From positions 329,290,495 through 329,354,494 of the forward strand of contig NC_133327.1 of the NCBI RefSeq assembly GCF_042186555.1: a stretch of DNA of 64,000 nt, read 5' to 3'. Under the pieces are notes generated by a model, which saw nothing but the letters and a program-made list of their open reading frames with translations, was not told where the DNA came from and searched no databases. Positions 1-10,703 of the stretch are shown here, piece after piece; the first letter of the stretch is position 1; every line of letters begins with the position of its first letter. The DNA is from Aquarana catesbeiana (taxonomy: Eukaryota > Chordata > Amphibia > Anura > Ranidae). The position numbers and the translations under genes are program-made.

Positions 1-2620
1 GGTTGTGTTAGAAGATCATAAGCAATTCTCGGACGTTTTTGCTGCCATAAAAATTCTGTACATATCCTCTTATAAGATAGGAAGAAGGAAGGGGGAAGTT
101 TAATGGGGATAGTTTGTAAGATGTATAGAATGCAGGGAAGGATATTCATTTTAACAATTGCCGCACGGCCAAACCAGGAGAACTGTGGTTTGTTCCATTT
201 TTTGAGGTCATCGGATATGGTTTTGAGAATGGGGAGAAAATTTTTGGCGAAGAGGTCTGAGAGGTTCGCTGTAAGGTAGATCCCTAGGTATTTGATTGCA
301 TCATGTCGTCATTGGAAGGGGAAGTTAGTTTCACACTGTGTAACCATCTCTTGTGGGATGGTGACATTGAGGGCATGGGATTTGGTGAAGTTAATTTTGA
401 AATTGAAAAGGTGTTGAAAGAGTTTGAAGTCTTTCAGTAAGTTTGGGATTGAGATATGGGGTTCACTAAGGGAAAGTAAAATGTCGTCAGCAAAGGCTGC
501 TAACTTATAGGTGTGGCCTTCTACGGGTATGCCTTTAATATTTTCGTTTTTCCTGAGACAATTTAAGAATGGTTCTAGGGTCAGAACAAAAAGGATGGGG
601 GAGAGTGGGCATCCTTGCATCGTCTCATTGGTTATGGAGAAGGCGTCCGACAGATGGCCATTAATTCGAACCCTAGCAGTCGGAGACGTGTATAGGGACA
701 TGATTGAGTTAAACATGCGGTTTTGAAATCCTATATATGTCTCAGTACTGCTCCCATATAGTCCCAGGCCAATCTGTCAAACGCCTTCTACGCGTCCAAT
801 GATAGGAAGAAACCTTTATGCTTGTTGGTTGTCATCCAATGGTGGAGGTTTAAGGCTTTGATGGTGTTATCTCTTGCCTCTCATCCTGGAATAAAGCCGA
901 CTTGGTCTTTTTCTATCAAAGATGGTAGAAGAGGAAGCAAACGATTGGCAAGGATTTTGGCAAAGAGTTTTATATAGACGTTTAGTAGGGAAATTGACCT
1001 GTAGTTAGTAACTAGCGTCGTGTCTTTCCCCTCTTTTGGTATGACTGTAATGTGTGCTTCAAGAAGTCTGTGGAAGGGGAGCGTGGAGGAAGAAAGGGAG
1101 TTAAAGGCCTTAAGGAAGGGGCCAGTGAGTACTTCTGTGAATGTTTTAAAATAAGCGGCTGTGAATCCGTCTGGGCCAGGGCTTTTTCCTGTTTTTAGTT
1201 GTTTGATCGCATATTTTAGTTCATCTTCCGAAATGGGATTTTCTAATTGGCGGGCATCCTCTCTGTCGATGGGTTTAGGGCAATGTTCTTTTAAAAATTT
1301 CTTGATAAGGGAGTGTCTAGTGTTGTTTGTAGCGGGATCGTCTGGTTGTGGATTGAGGTTGTACAGAGTGGAATAATATGCCTCAAATTGGGAAGCTATA
1401 TCTGGGGCCGTGACTTTAGACCTTCCTTGGGAATCATTGATAGTATGGATGTTGGTGCGGGCTTTTTTCGTTTGGATGGCTCTGGCAAGGTATTTACCGC
1501 TTTTGTTCCCGAATTCATAAAATAGTTTCTGTTGTAGAATAAATTTACATTTTGTTTTGTGGGATAACTCTGCAAGTAGGAGTTCTCTGGTTTGTGTGAG
1601 GTCCTGGTATGTTTGTTGAGCTTGCGTATGTTTGTGAGCTAGCTCTAGGGTTTTGATCTTGTGAATCAGGTTTGTGATTTTGGCTTGGTGATCCTTTTTC
1701 CGCGAAGTCCTTAGGACGCATTTGTGGGCCTCCCATTGTGTCAGTGGGGCTGTTTCTCCATTGTCGTAGTCTAGAAAGAAATTTTGTATGGCTTGCCTAA
1801 TGTCATTGCAGTCCTCTTCCGAAGTCAAAAGAGTTGAGTCTAAGCGCCAAATTTTAGAGACGGTATGGTGGTCTGGGAAGGTTAATGTCATAGTGATTGG
1901 GTGATGGTCAGATAAGAGCATTGGTTCGATTGTCACCTGGGAAAGGAAAGGAAGGTCAGCCTGGGAAAGGAAGAGGTAGTCTATCCTGGAATATCTGTTA
2001 TGAGGAGCGGAAAAGAACGTATAGTCCTTTTCATTTGGATGGAGAGTACGCCAGGTGTCATGTAAGAATAGCTCTTGAAGTTGCAGTTTTATTTGGCGCA
2101 AGGTTCTATAGGGCAGCGATGTGGTGCCTGATGAGGTGTCTAATAGTGGGTGTAACGCAACATTGAAGTCCCCTCCAACAACGGTTAGCCCTATTGAAAA
2201 ACTCGTCAGGAGTTGAGAGATCTCCCTAAAAAAGCTAGCGTGTGCAGAGTTGGGGCTGTAGATATTGGCCAGAGTTACAGGTCAGCCTTGAATTTTGCCT
2301 TTTAAAAAGATGTATCTGCCTTCCTTGTCAATAAGCGAATCAGTGAGTTCCCATTTCAGGTTTTTGGAGATCAGAACTGAAACTCCTTTAGTTTTGGCCT
2401 GTGGGTTAGTAGAATGATAGGAAATTGGGAACCAGTAGTTTGAAAGTTTGGGAATCTTGTCTGAGCGGAAATGAGTTTCCTGTAGGAAGACAATGTTGGT
2501 TTTTAGTTTGTGCATCTGAGAGAGAACTTGGCTGCGTTTCTCCGGGATATTGAGCCCTTTTGCATTTAGGGATGTAACTTTCAGCATGGTATGTTTAGCG
2601 GTAAGATTCGTGTGTGACAT
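1..2620 (-). pseudogene. L1 ORF2 endonuclease-reverse transcriptase (partial, decayed)
   Basis: ORF2 nicks target DNA and reverse-transcribes the element RNA. The start chosen is the ATG at 2618-2620 (MSHTNL), just before the APE endonuclease signature VTSLNAKGLN; LQETHFRS and the DHHPI catalytic histidine motif follow. The reverse transcriptase begins with KSPGPDGF, then SISLLNVYIKL, QVGFIPG and the catalytic AFADDIL. The frame is broken by TGA at 2282-2284, TGA at 881-883 (both where CGA is expected, a CpG-decay signature), TAG at 788-790 and a 2-bp TA insertion near 738. The C-terminal region lies off the left edge. Open over long stretches, so probably a young dead copy. Confidence 0.9.
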
Positions 2621-3787
2621 TTTTTTTTTCATTTTTTTTTCTTTTTCTTTCTCTTTTTTTTTTTGGGTGGGGGTGAAGCCTAAAATAAGTGTGAGAGTCT
2701 GAAGTTTTCGTCTATGTACACCCCTAGGTGTGGTAAATGACGAGTTGTAAAGAAATTCATATCCTGGGGGGAGATGTAGAGATGTCGATATTAGGGTGGC
2801 GGAGACCGAGGAGGAGGTGAGGGGGGGTAGGGAAGGGGATCAGGGGAGGAAGAGAAACAGTAGGGAGAGTAAGGGTGGGTAGGAAAGAAGGAGGGAGTGG
2901 CAGTGGGGGGGTAAAGAGGGAGAGAGGGTGCGGAGGAAGAGAAAGAGCAAAAAAAAAAAAAAGGCGGAAGGGGGGAGTTTTCCAGAGGTAAGGAAGGGTT
3001 CAAAAACCTCCCTTATGAGGTGTTACGTGGTCCGGTAGGGGTCAACGGGAAAAAATGGGTTCCCGTTGTGTGGAGACGTGAAAGGTGCCGGTATGGAAGG
3101 AGTTGGATGGTATGAAAAATCCTTTGGTCCCCAGAGGAATGGGAATCGAAGAGGTAAGAGAGGAGGCCAGTGGGAAATAACAGTGAGTGTAAAGACTATG
3201 GTTGAGCCGAGGGAGAGCCTAATCTCCACATGTGGTAGAGTTATAGAACCGATTACCAAGTGAGGTCATTTGGGGGAGTGGGATGAATCAGTTTATTTTA
3301 TGGTGTTTCGGCGTTGACATTGTGAGGGTGGAGAACAGTTAACTGCAGTTACAACAGATCTAAGTTTGTCGTGGAAAAAGAGGTGTCTCAACTATAGAAA
3401 TTACTTTTCACTCTTAGCTAAACAATTGGTAAATGATATATGTACCTCTGAAATCGTCTAAATTGGACCTCTGGCGTGTGCGGCCAAACTCCAGGCAGGC
3501 CGTAAGTGGATATCTGAGATTCGATCATAAACATGGATCAGCCTTACTCACCTGAATGTATGCTCATCTAAAAGGCCGTGAAATAGGAGACAAATTGCAG
3601 GTGGGGTGTAGGGTTCAGCCCCACACGCCAGAGGTCCGATGAGGTTCTTCTGTTTAGCTGCTTAAGAGAAACATCATTAATGAGAATGAAATATGAAAAA
3701 TAAAAGGAAACATTATAGGTAATGAAGAAGACACTCAAATGAGACCGGTTAATCAATCATTATCTATGTCTAACATAAGGGAGAGGT
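2621..3787 (-). other. L1 spacer upstream of ORF2 (copy 1)
   Basis: Non-coding L1 sequence that is T/C-rich on the element strand, with homopolymer runs beside the ORF2 start (2621-2665) and a long pyrimidine-rich tract (2800-2975). The same sequence occurs at 10704-11874 in copy 2. The short ORFs here are low-complexity and have no family match that I recognise. Confidence 0.7.
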
Positions 3788-4035
3788 ATGGCAAAGGTCA
3801 GGCTGCATTTATGACAATGGTCAGGCTGTGTTTATGGCAATGGTCAGGCTGCATTTATGGCAAAGGTCAGGCTGTATTTATGGCAATAGTCAGGTTGTGT
3901 TTATGGCAATATTCAGACTGTGTTTATGGCAATGGTCAGGCTGTGTTTATGGCAATGATCAGGCTGCATTTATGGCAATAGTAAGGCTGCATTTCTTTGT
4001 CACTGGTCAGGCTGCATTTCATGGGCACTGGTAAA
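3788..4035. repeat. 23-bp minisatellite
   Basis: About ten imperfect tandem copies of a 23-bp unit of the form ATGGCAATGGTCAGGCTGCA+TTT. Units vary mainly at CTGCA/CTGTG and at the AATGG/AATAG/AAAGG part; the last units drift. The array begins exactly where L1 copy 1 stops. Two frames are open because the unit has no stop in them; this is not coding. Confidence 0.9.
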
Positions 4036-4084
4036 TATTTAAAGACACCATTTGGTTCAGAATATTTTTTTTCTTGTTTTCATC

Positions 4085-4142
4085 CTCTAAAACCTAGGTG
4101 CCTCTTATGGTCAGGTGCGTCTTATGGAGCGAAAAATACAGT
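4085..4142. repeat. Possible DNA-transposon end (GTCTTAT motif pair)
   Basis: Two close copies of AGGTGC(G/C)(T/C)CTTATGG precede GCGAAAAATACAGT. This resembles a terminal sequence I have seen in widespread vertebrate DNA-transposon remnants, but I cannot name the family, and the partner end is not visible. Confidence 0.3.
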
Positions 4143-4261
4143 AATATGCAGCTCAACATATAGGGTGTAGTGATCAGAGGTAAAAAATATACAGCATAGT
4201 GTATATAGTGCAAGGCACAGGAGTGTGTAATACACAAAGCGCAGGGTTCAAGAATACTGTA

Positions 4262-4345
4262 CATAGTTACATAGTTACATAGTAGGGGAGGTTGAAAAAA
4301 GACACAAGTCCATCAAGTCCAACATATGTGTGTGATTGTATGTAA
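4262..4345 (+). repeat. Interspersed-repeat tail (ACATAGTTACATAGT...)
   Basis: The string ACATAGTTACATAGT, then GGTTGAAAAAAGACACAAG and TCCATCAAGTCCAAC, matches the 3' part of a very common lower-vertebrate retroelement (CR1/SINE-like, from memory). A second copy in the opposite orientation lies at 33025-33083. Confidence 0.5.
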
Positions 4346-5103
4346 GTACTACAGAACAGTATACACAGGTCAGTAGACAGAATGGGGTTTATTTACTATA
4401 GCACCTAGTCAGCAAATGGGTAAACAAATGGTCACAAGTGACTAAAATCCATAGAAAACGACTAAATCCAGTCGGAAAAGGTATTCACTATAGCACGCAG
4501 GGAATACATAGTCGCAAAACCAAATTCACTTTAGGTCACATAAGTCAGTGACCATCTAAATCAGTAGTCGTAGTAGAAGCAGGGGAGTTGCACATGGAAA
4601 TAATGTTTAGAGCTTAATCTCATAGGTTAAATGGTTCCTAAACATGTGGTATATTGTGTGATGATCTGCTTTTGCATTTCTTGAAATATTGTTGTGAAAG
4701 TAGAAATATGCTTGAAAGTCTGAGAAGAGATAAATTCACCCTGTTTTTAGAACTCTGTACTGACACAACTGAGCATGCCCAGACTGAAAACTAGTCACAA
4801 TCCTACTCTCATTTCGTTTTAGCGAATTTAGTGAATTCCGAAATGTGTGAATGCCAAACAAGGGTCCACGACTGGGAATTTGTGAGCAAACTATGTATTA
4901 TTTATATATAAATGCAAGTGTCAACCATTGATTCTCATTGTATAACTGTTACTTCAACAAAAACATACATTTTAATTTTGAGATGAACTCTTTAATTCCT
5001 AAAATAAATTGTCATTGCTGGGTTTTTATGTTGCTTCTTATTCCTTTTTTTTACAATGCTAGTAATGTGTAATGTTTTCATGTTTTTGGAACAGATATTA
5101 CTC
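4346..5103. other. No recognised feature
   Basis: AT-rich DNA without coding potential or repeats that I can name. Confidence 0.5.
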
Positions 5104-5180
5104 TCTCTCTCTACATATATATGTATATATATATATATATAAGTATTTATACCCCTTGAAATGTTCCACATTTTGTCATA

Positions 5181-5252
<72 letters not shown>
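5104..5252. repeat. Microsatellites: (CT)n, (TA)n and (GATA)n
   Basis: A short CT run (5104-5113) and a TA-rich run (5114-5142), then about 70 bp of almost perfect ATAG/GATA tetranucleotides (5180-5252). The open minus-strand frames reading ...SIYLSIYLS... are a by-product of the GATA array. Confidence 0.97.
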
Positions 5253-5253
<1 letters not shown>

Positions 5254-6111
5254 AATTCTATATGCATTCTCTACAGTATATTTATTTGTGTATATACTGC
5301 CATGTGCATTGTGTATACCCAGGGAGTTTGCCATTTGTGAAAAATATATTTTGTTACTCTGAGCATGCTCAGCCACATTGCCATTTGAGCTATATCTCTG
5401 GATGCACTGAGCATGCTCAGTGACTTAGCTGTTTGACATCTGATAAGTAAATGGTAGATAATGCACTTGTTGCTCTCCATCTCACACACATCTAAACCCA
5501 AAACTCCCACAGGTCTCTTTACAAACCACACACACAATACCATTGCTGATGCAAATTTAAAGTGAGTAACAATTTTATGTGTCGTCTAGTATTTCCAAAT
5601 GATCATAATTTTCACCACAAAAATGTAATATGTGTACCAACATCATTAATCCAAATCAAAATGTCATGTACCAAAATTCAGAGGGTAACACCACTACTCT
5701 ACACTCACAAACCAAATATAACATAATACACAAGTAACAGAACTCCTGCCTGATGTAATTCCACCACCTATAGGTAAATGCCTAAAGAAACGTAGTATTT
5801 AGGTGTAGTAGGGTTCCGCCATCATTGCAAATCTTGCCATATGTGTTCCTCGAGGAAGGAAGCAGCTTTGTGAATTCTACACCAGCAACAATTGCAGCCT
5901 CTTACCAAGCAAAACGCCCCAAAATTAAAGATGGTCCTATAGCAGCATGATGACAGTAATCAGCCATAACCAGCCTTGGAACCAGTTGGCATATCACAGA
6001 AACATGTTGGTCAAAGGCACTCAGGACTTCCAGGGTACATCTGCACTGATTAACTTTTTGCACCCCAGGGACTTAGGGCTGTTTAACACCACCGAGATGG
6101 AGGCTTCATGC
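5253..6111. other. No gene recognised
   Basis: Contains two copies of the palindrome GAGCATGCTC (near 5361 and 5410) and otherwise plain AT-rich DNA. Confidence 0.5.
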
Positions 6112-6113
6112 AT

Positions 6114-6235
6114 GTGGCAGCACAGTGGCTAACTGGTTAGCACTTCTGCCGTGTGGCACCGGGGTCGTTGGTTTGAATCCCAAACATGCCACTATCTGGT
6201 TAGAAGTTTGTATATTCTTCCTCTGTTGTGGCGTT
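6114..6235 (+). repeat. tRNA-derived SINE fragment
   Basis: A pol-III A-box-like block (CAGTGGCTAACTGGTTAGCA) is followed by a B-box-like block (GGTTTGAATCC) at tRNA-like spacing, then a decayed body. No cloverleaf with paired acceptor stem is apparent, so this is a SINE head and not a working tRNA gene. The same box layout recurs in the foldback elements at 20832-21885. Confidence 0.65.
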
Positions 6236-7154
6236 ATAGCTCCTTTTTCACAAGGTATTATATTTCTGACGGGTTTAACAAAAGAAATTACATTATAAAT
6301 AAAGCAAGTGTGGGTTTTACACCAAATCTATAACAGTTTTTTTTTGGTCAGATATGGATTTATAAGTATGGTATGATCCTGCATCCATATTTAAATGTTG
6401 GATGCTAAAGACGAATGTGCGTGTCAACAATTTGTGTGACGCACCCCTCACAAAGTTGTAATTTCTTGCTTTGTACCCTTCACATGTCCACAATGTACAA
6501 CTTGAATTGTTTTGTTTTTGGTATTACTGATCATGGCCAGAAACTTGGACATTTAATCTTTTCCAATATACTCTGCACAGATACATATGCTTACATAACT
6601 GATGCATTCTTTCATTTGCCAAGAGTGTGTGTTCCATATCCACAGGTGTGAGTACTTGAGGCATACATGAAGAGACAGAATTAATTACGCTGGTGGGCGT
6701 GTCCTTTACTGGGTGGGTGTAGGTGTGCTATCAATCCAACCTATGTTAAATAAAGGCCTGAGGTTTGTGAGGGAGGTTTGCTTTGCCTGAAAATAGGCCA
6801 GATTATTTGCAGGCAGGAGGCTATAGTGTGCATAATGCCCCACACCAGCTGTGGTTTGATGAATATTAGCTGTAATTGTTTTGCATTTTGGCCCTCAAAA
6901 GTGGATTTTTGTGTGTCCTTGTCCAGTGTGACCATGCGTTTCTTGTGTGTGAGTATCAGCTGACCCTTCTCTTTTGATTGTTACTTACAAATCTCACGTG
7001 TTAGACAACTCCTAATGTTAATCTAGTTTCCTAAATTGTTTTTATAAATATGAAGCTTCCTGCTAACTCTAACCAGAAATGTATGTGTGTGTGACTTTAG
7101 AGGGGTGTAGTTATTGCGCTGCCTTTTATTTTGTCAAATTTTAGATCTTGTCTG
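6236..7154. other. No gene recognised
   Basis: Flanking DNA left of the L1 poly(A) end; the small open frames have no recognisable domain. Confidence 0.5.
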
Positions 7155-7986
7155 TTTTTTTTTTTTTTCCAAAAGAGATTTTATTGAAAATATATTGTAT
7201 CAAAATGACAAAATCATCATACAAACATTTAGAAATCTAAAAACATTGGTTGCCATAATTAAGACAGATGTGTCAGAGATTTGGCTGTAACAGAACATCT
7301 CATATTTAAACAATTCAACTTACATACAGTGGTTAAGTGTTATGTCTAGTAGAAGTAAAACAATTAATTCTTTTTTAGAAAAGATATTATTAGAAACCAA
7401 GGCATAATTTCCATCTTGTGGTACGACACTTGAGGGGGGTTCCAATATGTAGAGCTATGATGTGGGGGTCTGCATGATAATGCAATCCTTATGGGATGTA
7501 TAGTTGCTGGTCAGGTGATCTGTTACAAGAGCTCGAACAGAAATAGGTATGAAGATGGGGTCTAGATGGGTAGTGAAAGACATATGGATGGTGGGTAGGG
7601 CTGGGATCAAGGAGGTGTGGGAGGGAAAGGGAGGGGGGGGATAAGGACAGGGAGGGATGAGGATGGGGGGGTGAAGGAGGGGGGTCAAAGTGATTCAGAG
7701 GTTAGTGGTTATCTCCTCAGTCTCCGCCACTTGTAGTGTGATTGCAGTATGATAACGCTTCAGGGTGAAGAAGGTCAGGTTTGTAGGACACCTAGTGTCG
7801 GATATCTACGGGGGGAGAATGTTGACATGAGGTCTCCCATACTCGTCCCTTGGTTAGGGGTGGGAGAGCCATGTCAGCTGAGGTAGGAGAGGAAATACAA
7901 GGGAGGGGTCATTCAGGGGGGATTATGCAGAGTAATCCGTGGGTTTTTTTTTTTTTTTCTGCACGTGAGTAGGTTGTGGTCAGAAA
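7155..7986 (-). other. L1 3' UTR with poly(A) signal and tail
   Basis: Reading the minus strand, the ORF2 stop is followed by about 800 bp including a C-rich tract (7620-7690), then CAATAAAATC close to the 3' end and a 14-base A tail. The polyadenylation-type ending fixes the 3' end of the element. Confidence 0.85.
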
Positions 7987-10703
7987 TTAGTTCATCAATG
8001 TCCGATATCTATCGGTTGTTCGAAAATGAATCCAGCATGCCCACGTCTTCGAGAATTTGGCTGGCGAGTCTCGGGAGATGGAAATGAGTTCTTCCATATC
8101 AGCTATTTTGTTAATTTGTTTGAACCATTCTGGGTTTGTCGGTACTTGAGGAGAGCCCCAATGTCTTGGGATGCACATTTTGGCTGCATTGATTAGGGGT
8201 AAGATCAGTGTCTTACAATAATAGTGAGCTGGTAGATCTGAATGGTGGAATAGGCATTGGGCTGGGGTATGGTCTAAAGTATAAGTGGATATTGATTCTG
8301 CAAGTTCTCGGACTAGCGTCCAAAATGGTTGGATTGCCGGGCATGACCACATAACATGTAACAATGTGCCCGGTTCTCCTTCACATCTCCAGCATTTGTT
8401 GGGATATGAAGGGTTGAGCTTGTTTAAAATAGCTGGGGTTCTGTACCAACGTGTTAGGGTCTTGTAATTGTTTTCCTGGATGGAAACATTTAGAGAACCT
8501 TTGTGAGCAATCGTGAATATACGTTCCCATTGATTTTCAGATAGCTCTGATTGTGTTTCTCTTTCTCATGTCCTGAGTGCTTTCCCATCTTTAGGGGAGG
8601 TATCTGAAAATAGCATGGTATAATTACAGGAAATTAAGTGTTGTTGGGGGGTAGATTGGGAGCATAGGTGCGCAAATGGAGTAATTGGTCGTGTAATGGA
8701 GGAGTAGCGATTGATCTCTTTTAAGAAGTGGGAATTTGAAAGTAGGTCCAGGATGGGAGAGGGTCGTTGGTGGTGGTGGGCGTTAGCTCGAGGCGATCTA
8801 GGAGAGAGCCATTGCAGAAAAATTGATGTGCTAAAATGTCTGGGTGTTGCCACTGATTTGATAGGAATTGTGCGGACATACCAGGGAGGAAAGCAGGGTT
8901 GAGTCTTAAAGGAGTTAAGGGCCCCGGAGTGGATGAGATGTGTAGCTTTTGACAAATTTCTCTCAAACAGCGGAGTGTAGGGTCAATAAGGGGGTGTTCC
9001 CTAAGAGTGGGGGGATATGTTTAGGTGACAACCAGGGTGTTGAGCGTAGTTGGGAGAGGGAAAATTAATTTTCCAGTCTAACCCAGTCTTTGCATTGGTT
9101 GTGTAGTGAACAATCTACAATTCTGGTAAGATGGCAGGCCCAGTAGTATTTATTAAGATTGGGAAAACCGATGCCCCCTTTTGTTTTTGGTCGTGTTAGA
9201 AGATCATAAGCAATTCTCGGACGTTTTTGCTGCCATAAAAATTCTGTACATATCCTCTTATAAGATAGGAAGAAGGAAGGGGGAAGTTTAATGGAGATAG
9301 TTTGTAAGATGTATAGAATGCGGGGAAGGATATTCATTTTAACAATTGCCGCGCGGCCAAACCAGGAGAACTGTGGTTTGTTCCATTTTTTTAGGTCATC
9401 GGATATGGTTTTGAGAATGGGAAGAAAATTTTTGGCGAAGAGGTCTGAGAGGTTCGCTGTAAGGTAGATCCCTAGGTATTTGATTGCATCGTGTCGCCAT
9501 TGGAAGGGGAAGTTAGTTTCACACTGTGTAATCGTCTCTTATGGGATGGTGACATTGAGGGCATGGGATTTGGTGAAGTTAATTTTGAAATTGGAGAGGT
9601 GTTGAAAGAGTTTGAAGTCTTTCAGTAAATTTGGGATTGATATATGGGTTTCACTAAGGGAAAGTAAAATGTCGTCAGCAAAGGCTGCTAACTTATAGGT
9701 GTGGCCTTCTACGGGTATGCCTTTAATATTTTCGTTTTTCCTGAGACAATTTAAGAATGGTTCTAGGGTCAGAACAAAAAGAATGGGGGAGAGTGGGCAT
9801 CCTTGCCTCGTCCCATTGATTATGGAGAAGGCGTCCGACAGATGGCCATTAATTCGAACTCTAGCAGTCGGAGACGTGTATAGGGACATAATTGAGTTAA
9901 ACATGCGGTTTTGAAATCCTATATGTCTCAGTACTGCTCCCATATAGTCCCAGGCCAATCTGTCAATTGGTGATAGTGATTGGGTGATGGTCAGATAAGA
10001 GCATTGGTTCGATTGTCACCTGGGAAAGGAAAGGAAGGTCAGCCTGGGAAAGGAAGAGGTAGTCTATCCTGGAATATCTGTTATGAGGAGCGGAAAAGAA
10101 CGTATAGTTCTTTTCATTTGGATGGAGAGTACGCCAGGTGTCATGTAAGAATAGCTCTTGAAGTTGCAGTTTTATTTGGCGCAAGGTTCTATAGGGCAGC
10201 GATGTGGTGCCTGATGAGGTGTCTAATAGTGGGTGTAACGCAACATTGAAGTCCCCTCCAACAACGGTTAGCCCTATTGAAAAACTCGTCAGGAGTTGGG
10301 AGATCTCCCTAAAAAAGCTAGCGTGTGCAGAGTTGGGGCTGTAGATATTGGCCAGAGTTACAGGTCGGCCTTGAATTTTGCCTTTTAAAAAGATGTATCT
10401 GCCTTCCTTGTCAATAAGCGAATCAGTGAGTTCCCATTTCAGGTTTTTGGAGATCAGAACTGAAACTCCTTTAGTTTTGGCCTGTGGGTTAGTAGAATGA
10501 TAGGAAGTTGGGAACCAGTAGTTTGAAAGTTTGGGATTCTTGTCTGAGCGGAAATGAGTTTCCTGTAGAAAGACAATGTTGGTTTTTAGTTTGTGCATCT
10601 GAGAGAGAACTTGGCTGCGTTTCTCCGGGATATTGAGCCCTTTTGCATTTAGGGATGTAACTTTCAGCGTGGTATGTTTAGCGGTAAGATTCGTGTGTGA
10701 CAT
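7987..10703 (-). pseudogene. L1 ORF2 endonuclease-reverse transcriptase (deleted, frameshifted)
   Basis: Start ATG at 10701-10703 (MSHTNL). The endonuclease half is open down to 9963 (VTSLNAKGLN, LQETHFRS, VGGDFNVALHP, LLSDHHPI). There a 1.1-kb deletion removes the end of the endonuclease and the front of the reverse transcriptase. The frame resumes at 9958 with LAWDYMGAVLRH and the catalytic AFADDIL. Further downstream the frame is broken several times. The C-terminal cysteine/histidine region is visible at 7987-8364 (HVMWSCPAIQPFW, ending at the stop 7987-7989). The deletion alone makes it inactive. Confidence 0.9.

Larger units (their letters stand above)
1..3787 (-). mobile_element. L1/Tx1-type LINE, copy 1 (5'-truncated, 3' end outside window)
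   Basis: This minus-strand non-LTR retrotransposon carries ORF2 and about 1.15 kb of the DNA upstream of it. It matches the second copy at 9189-11874 almost base for base; the first 180 bases differ at four sites. Copy 2 lacks about 1.1 kb that is present here at 777-1887. Similarity stops near 3787, where the sequence switches to a 23-bp minisatellite, so the 5' part is missing. The poly(A) end would lie about 2 kb left of the window, so no target-site duplication can be checked. Confidence 0.9.

Noticed and set aside
2791..3003. Pro/Ser-rich 70-aa protein
   Set aside because: Low-complexity translation of the pyrimidine-rich L1 spacer; the matching region of copy 2 gives a differently broken frame.
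4992..5376. Open frames with SIYLSIYLS repeats
   Set aside because: Translation of a GATA microsatellite.
6114..6235. Functional tRNA gene
   Set aside because: A- and B-box-like blocks are present, but no paired acceptor and anticodon stems could be traced; a SINE head is the simpler reading. The same holds for 20832-21885.
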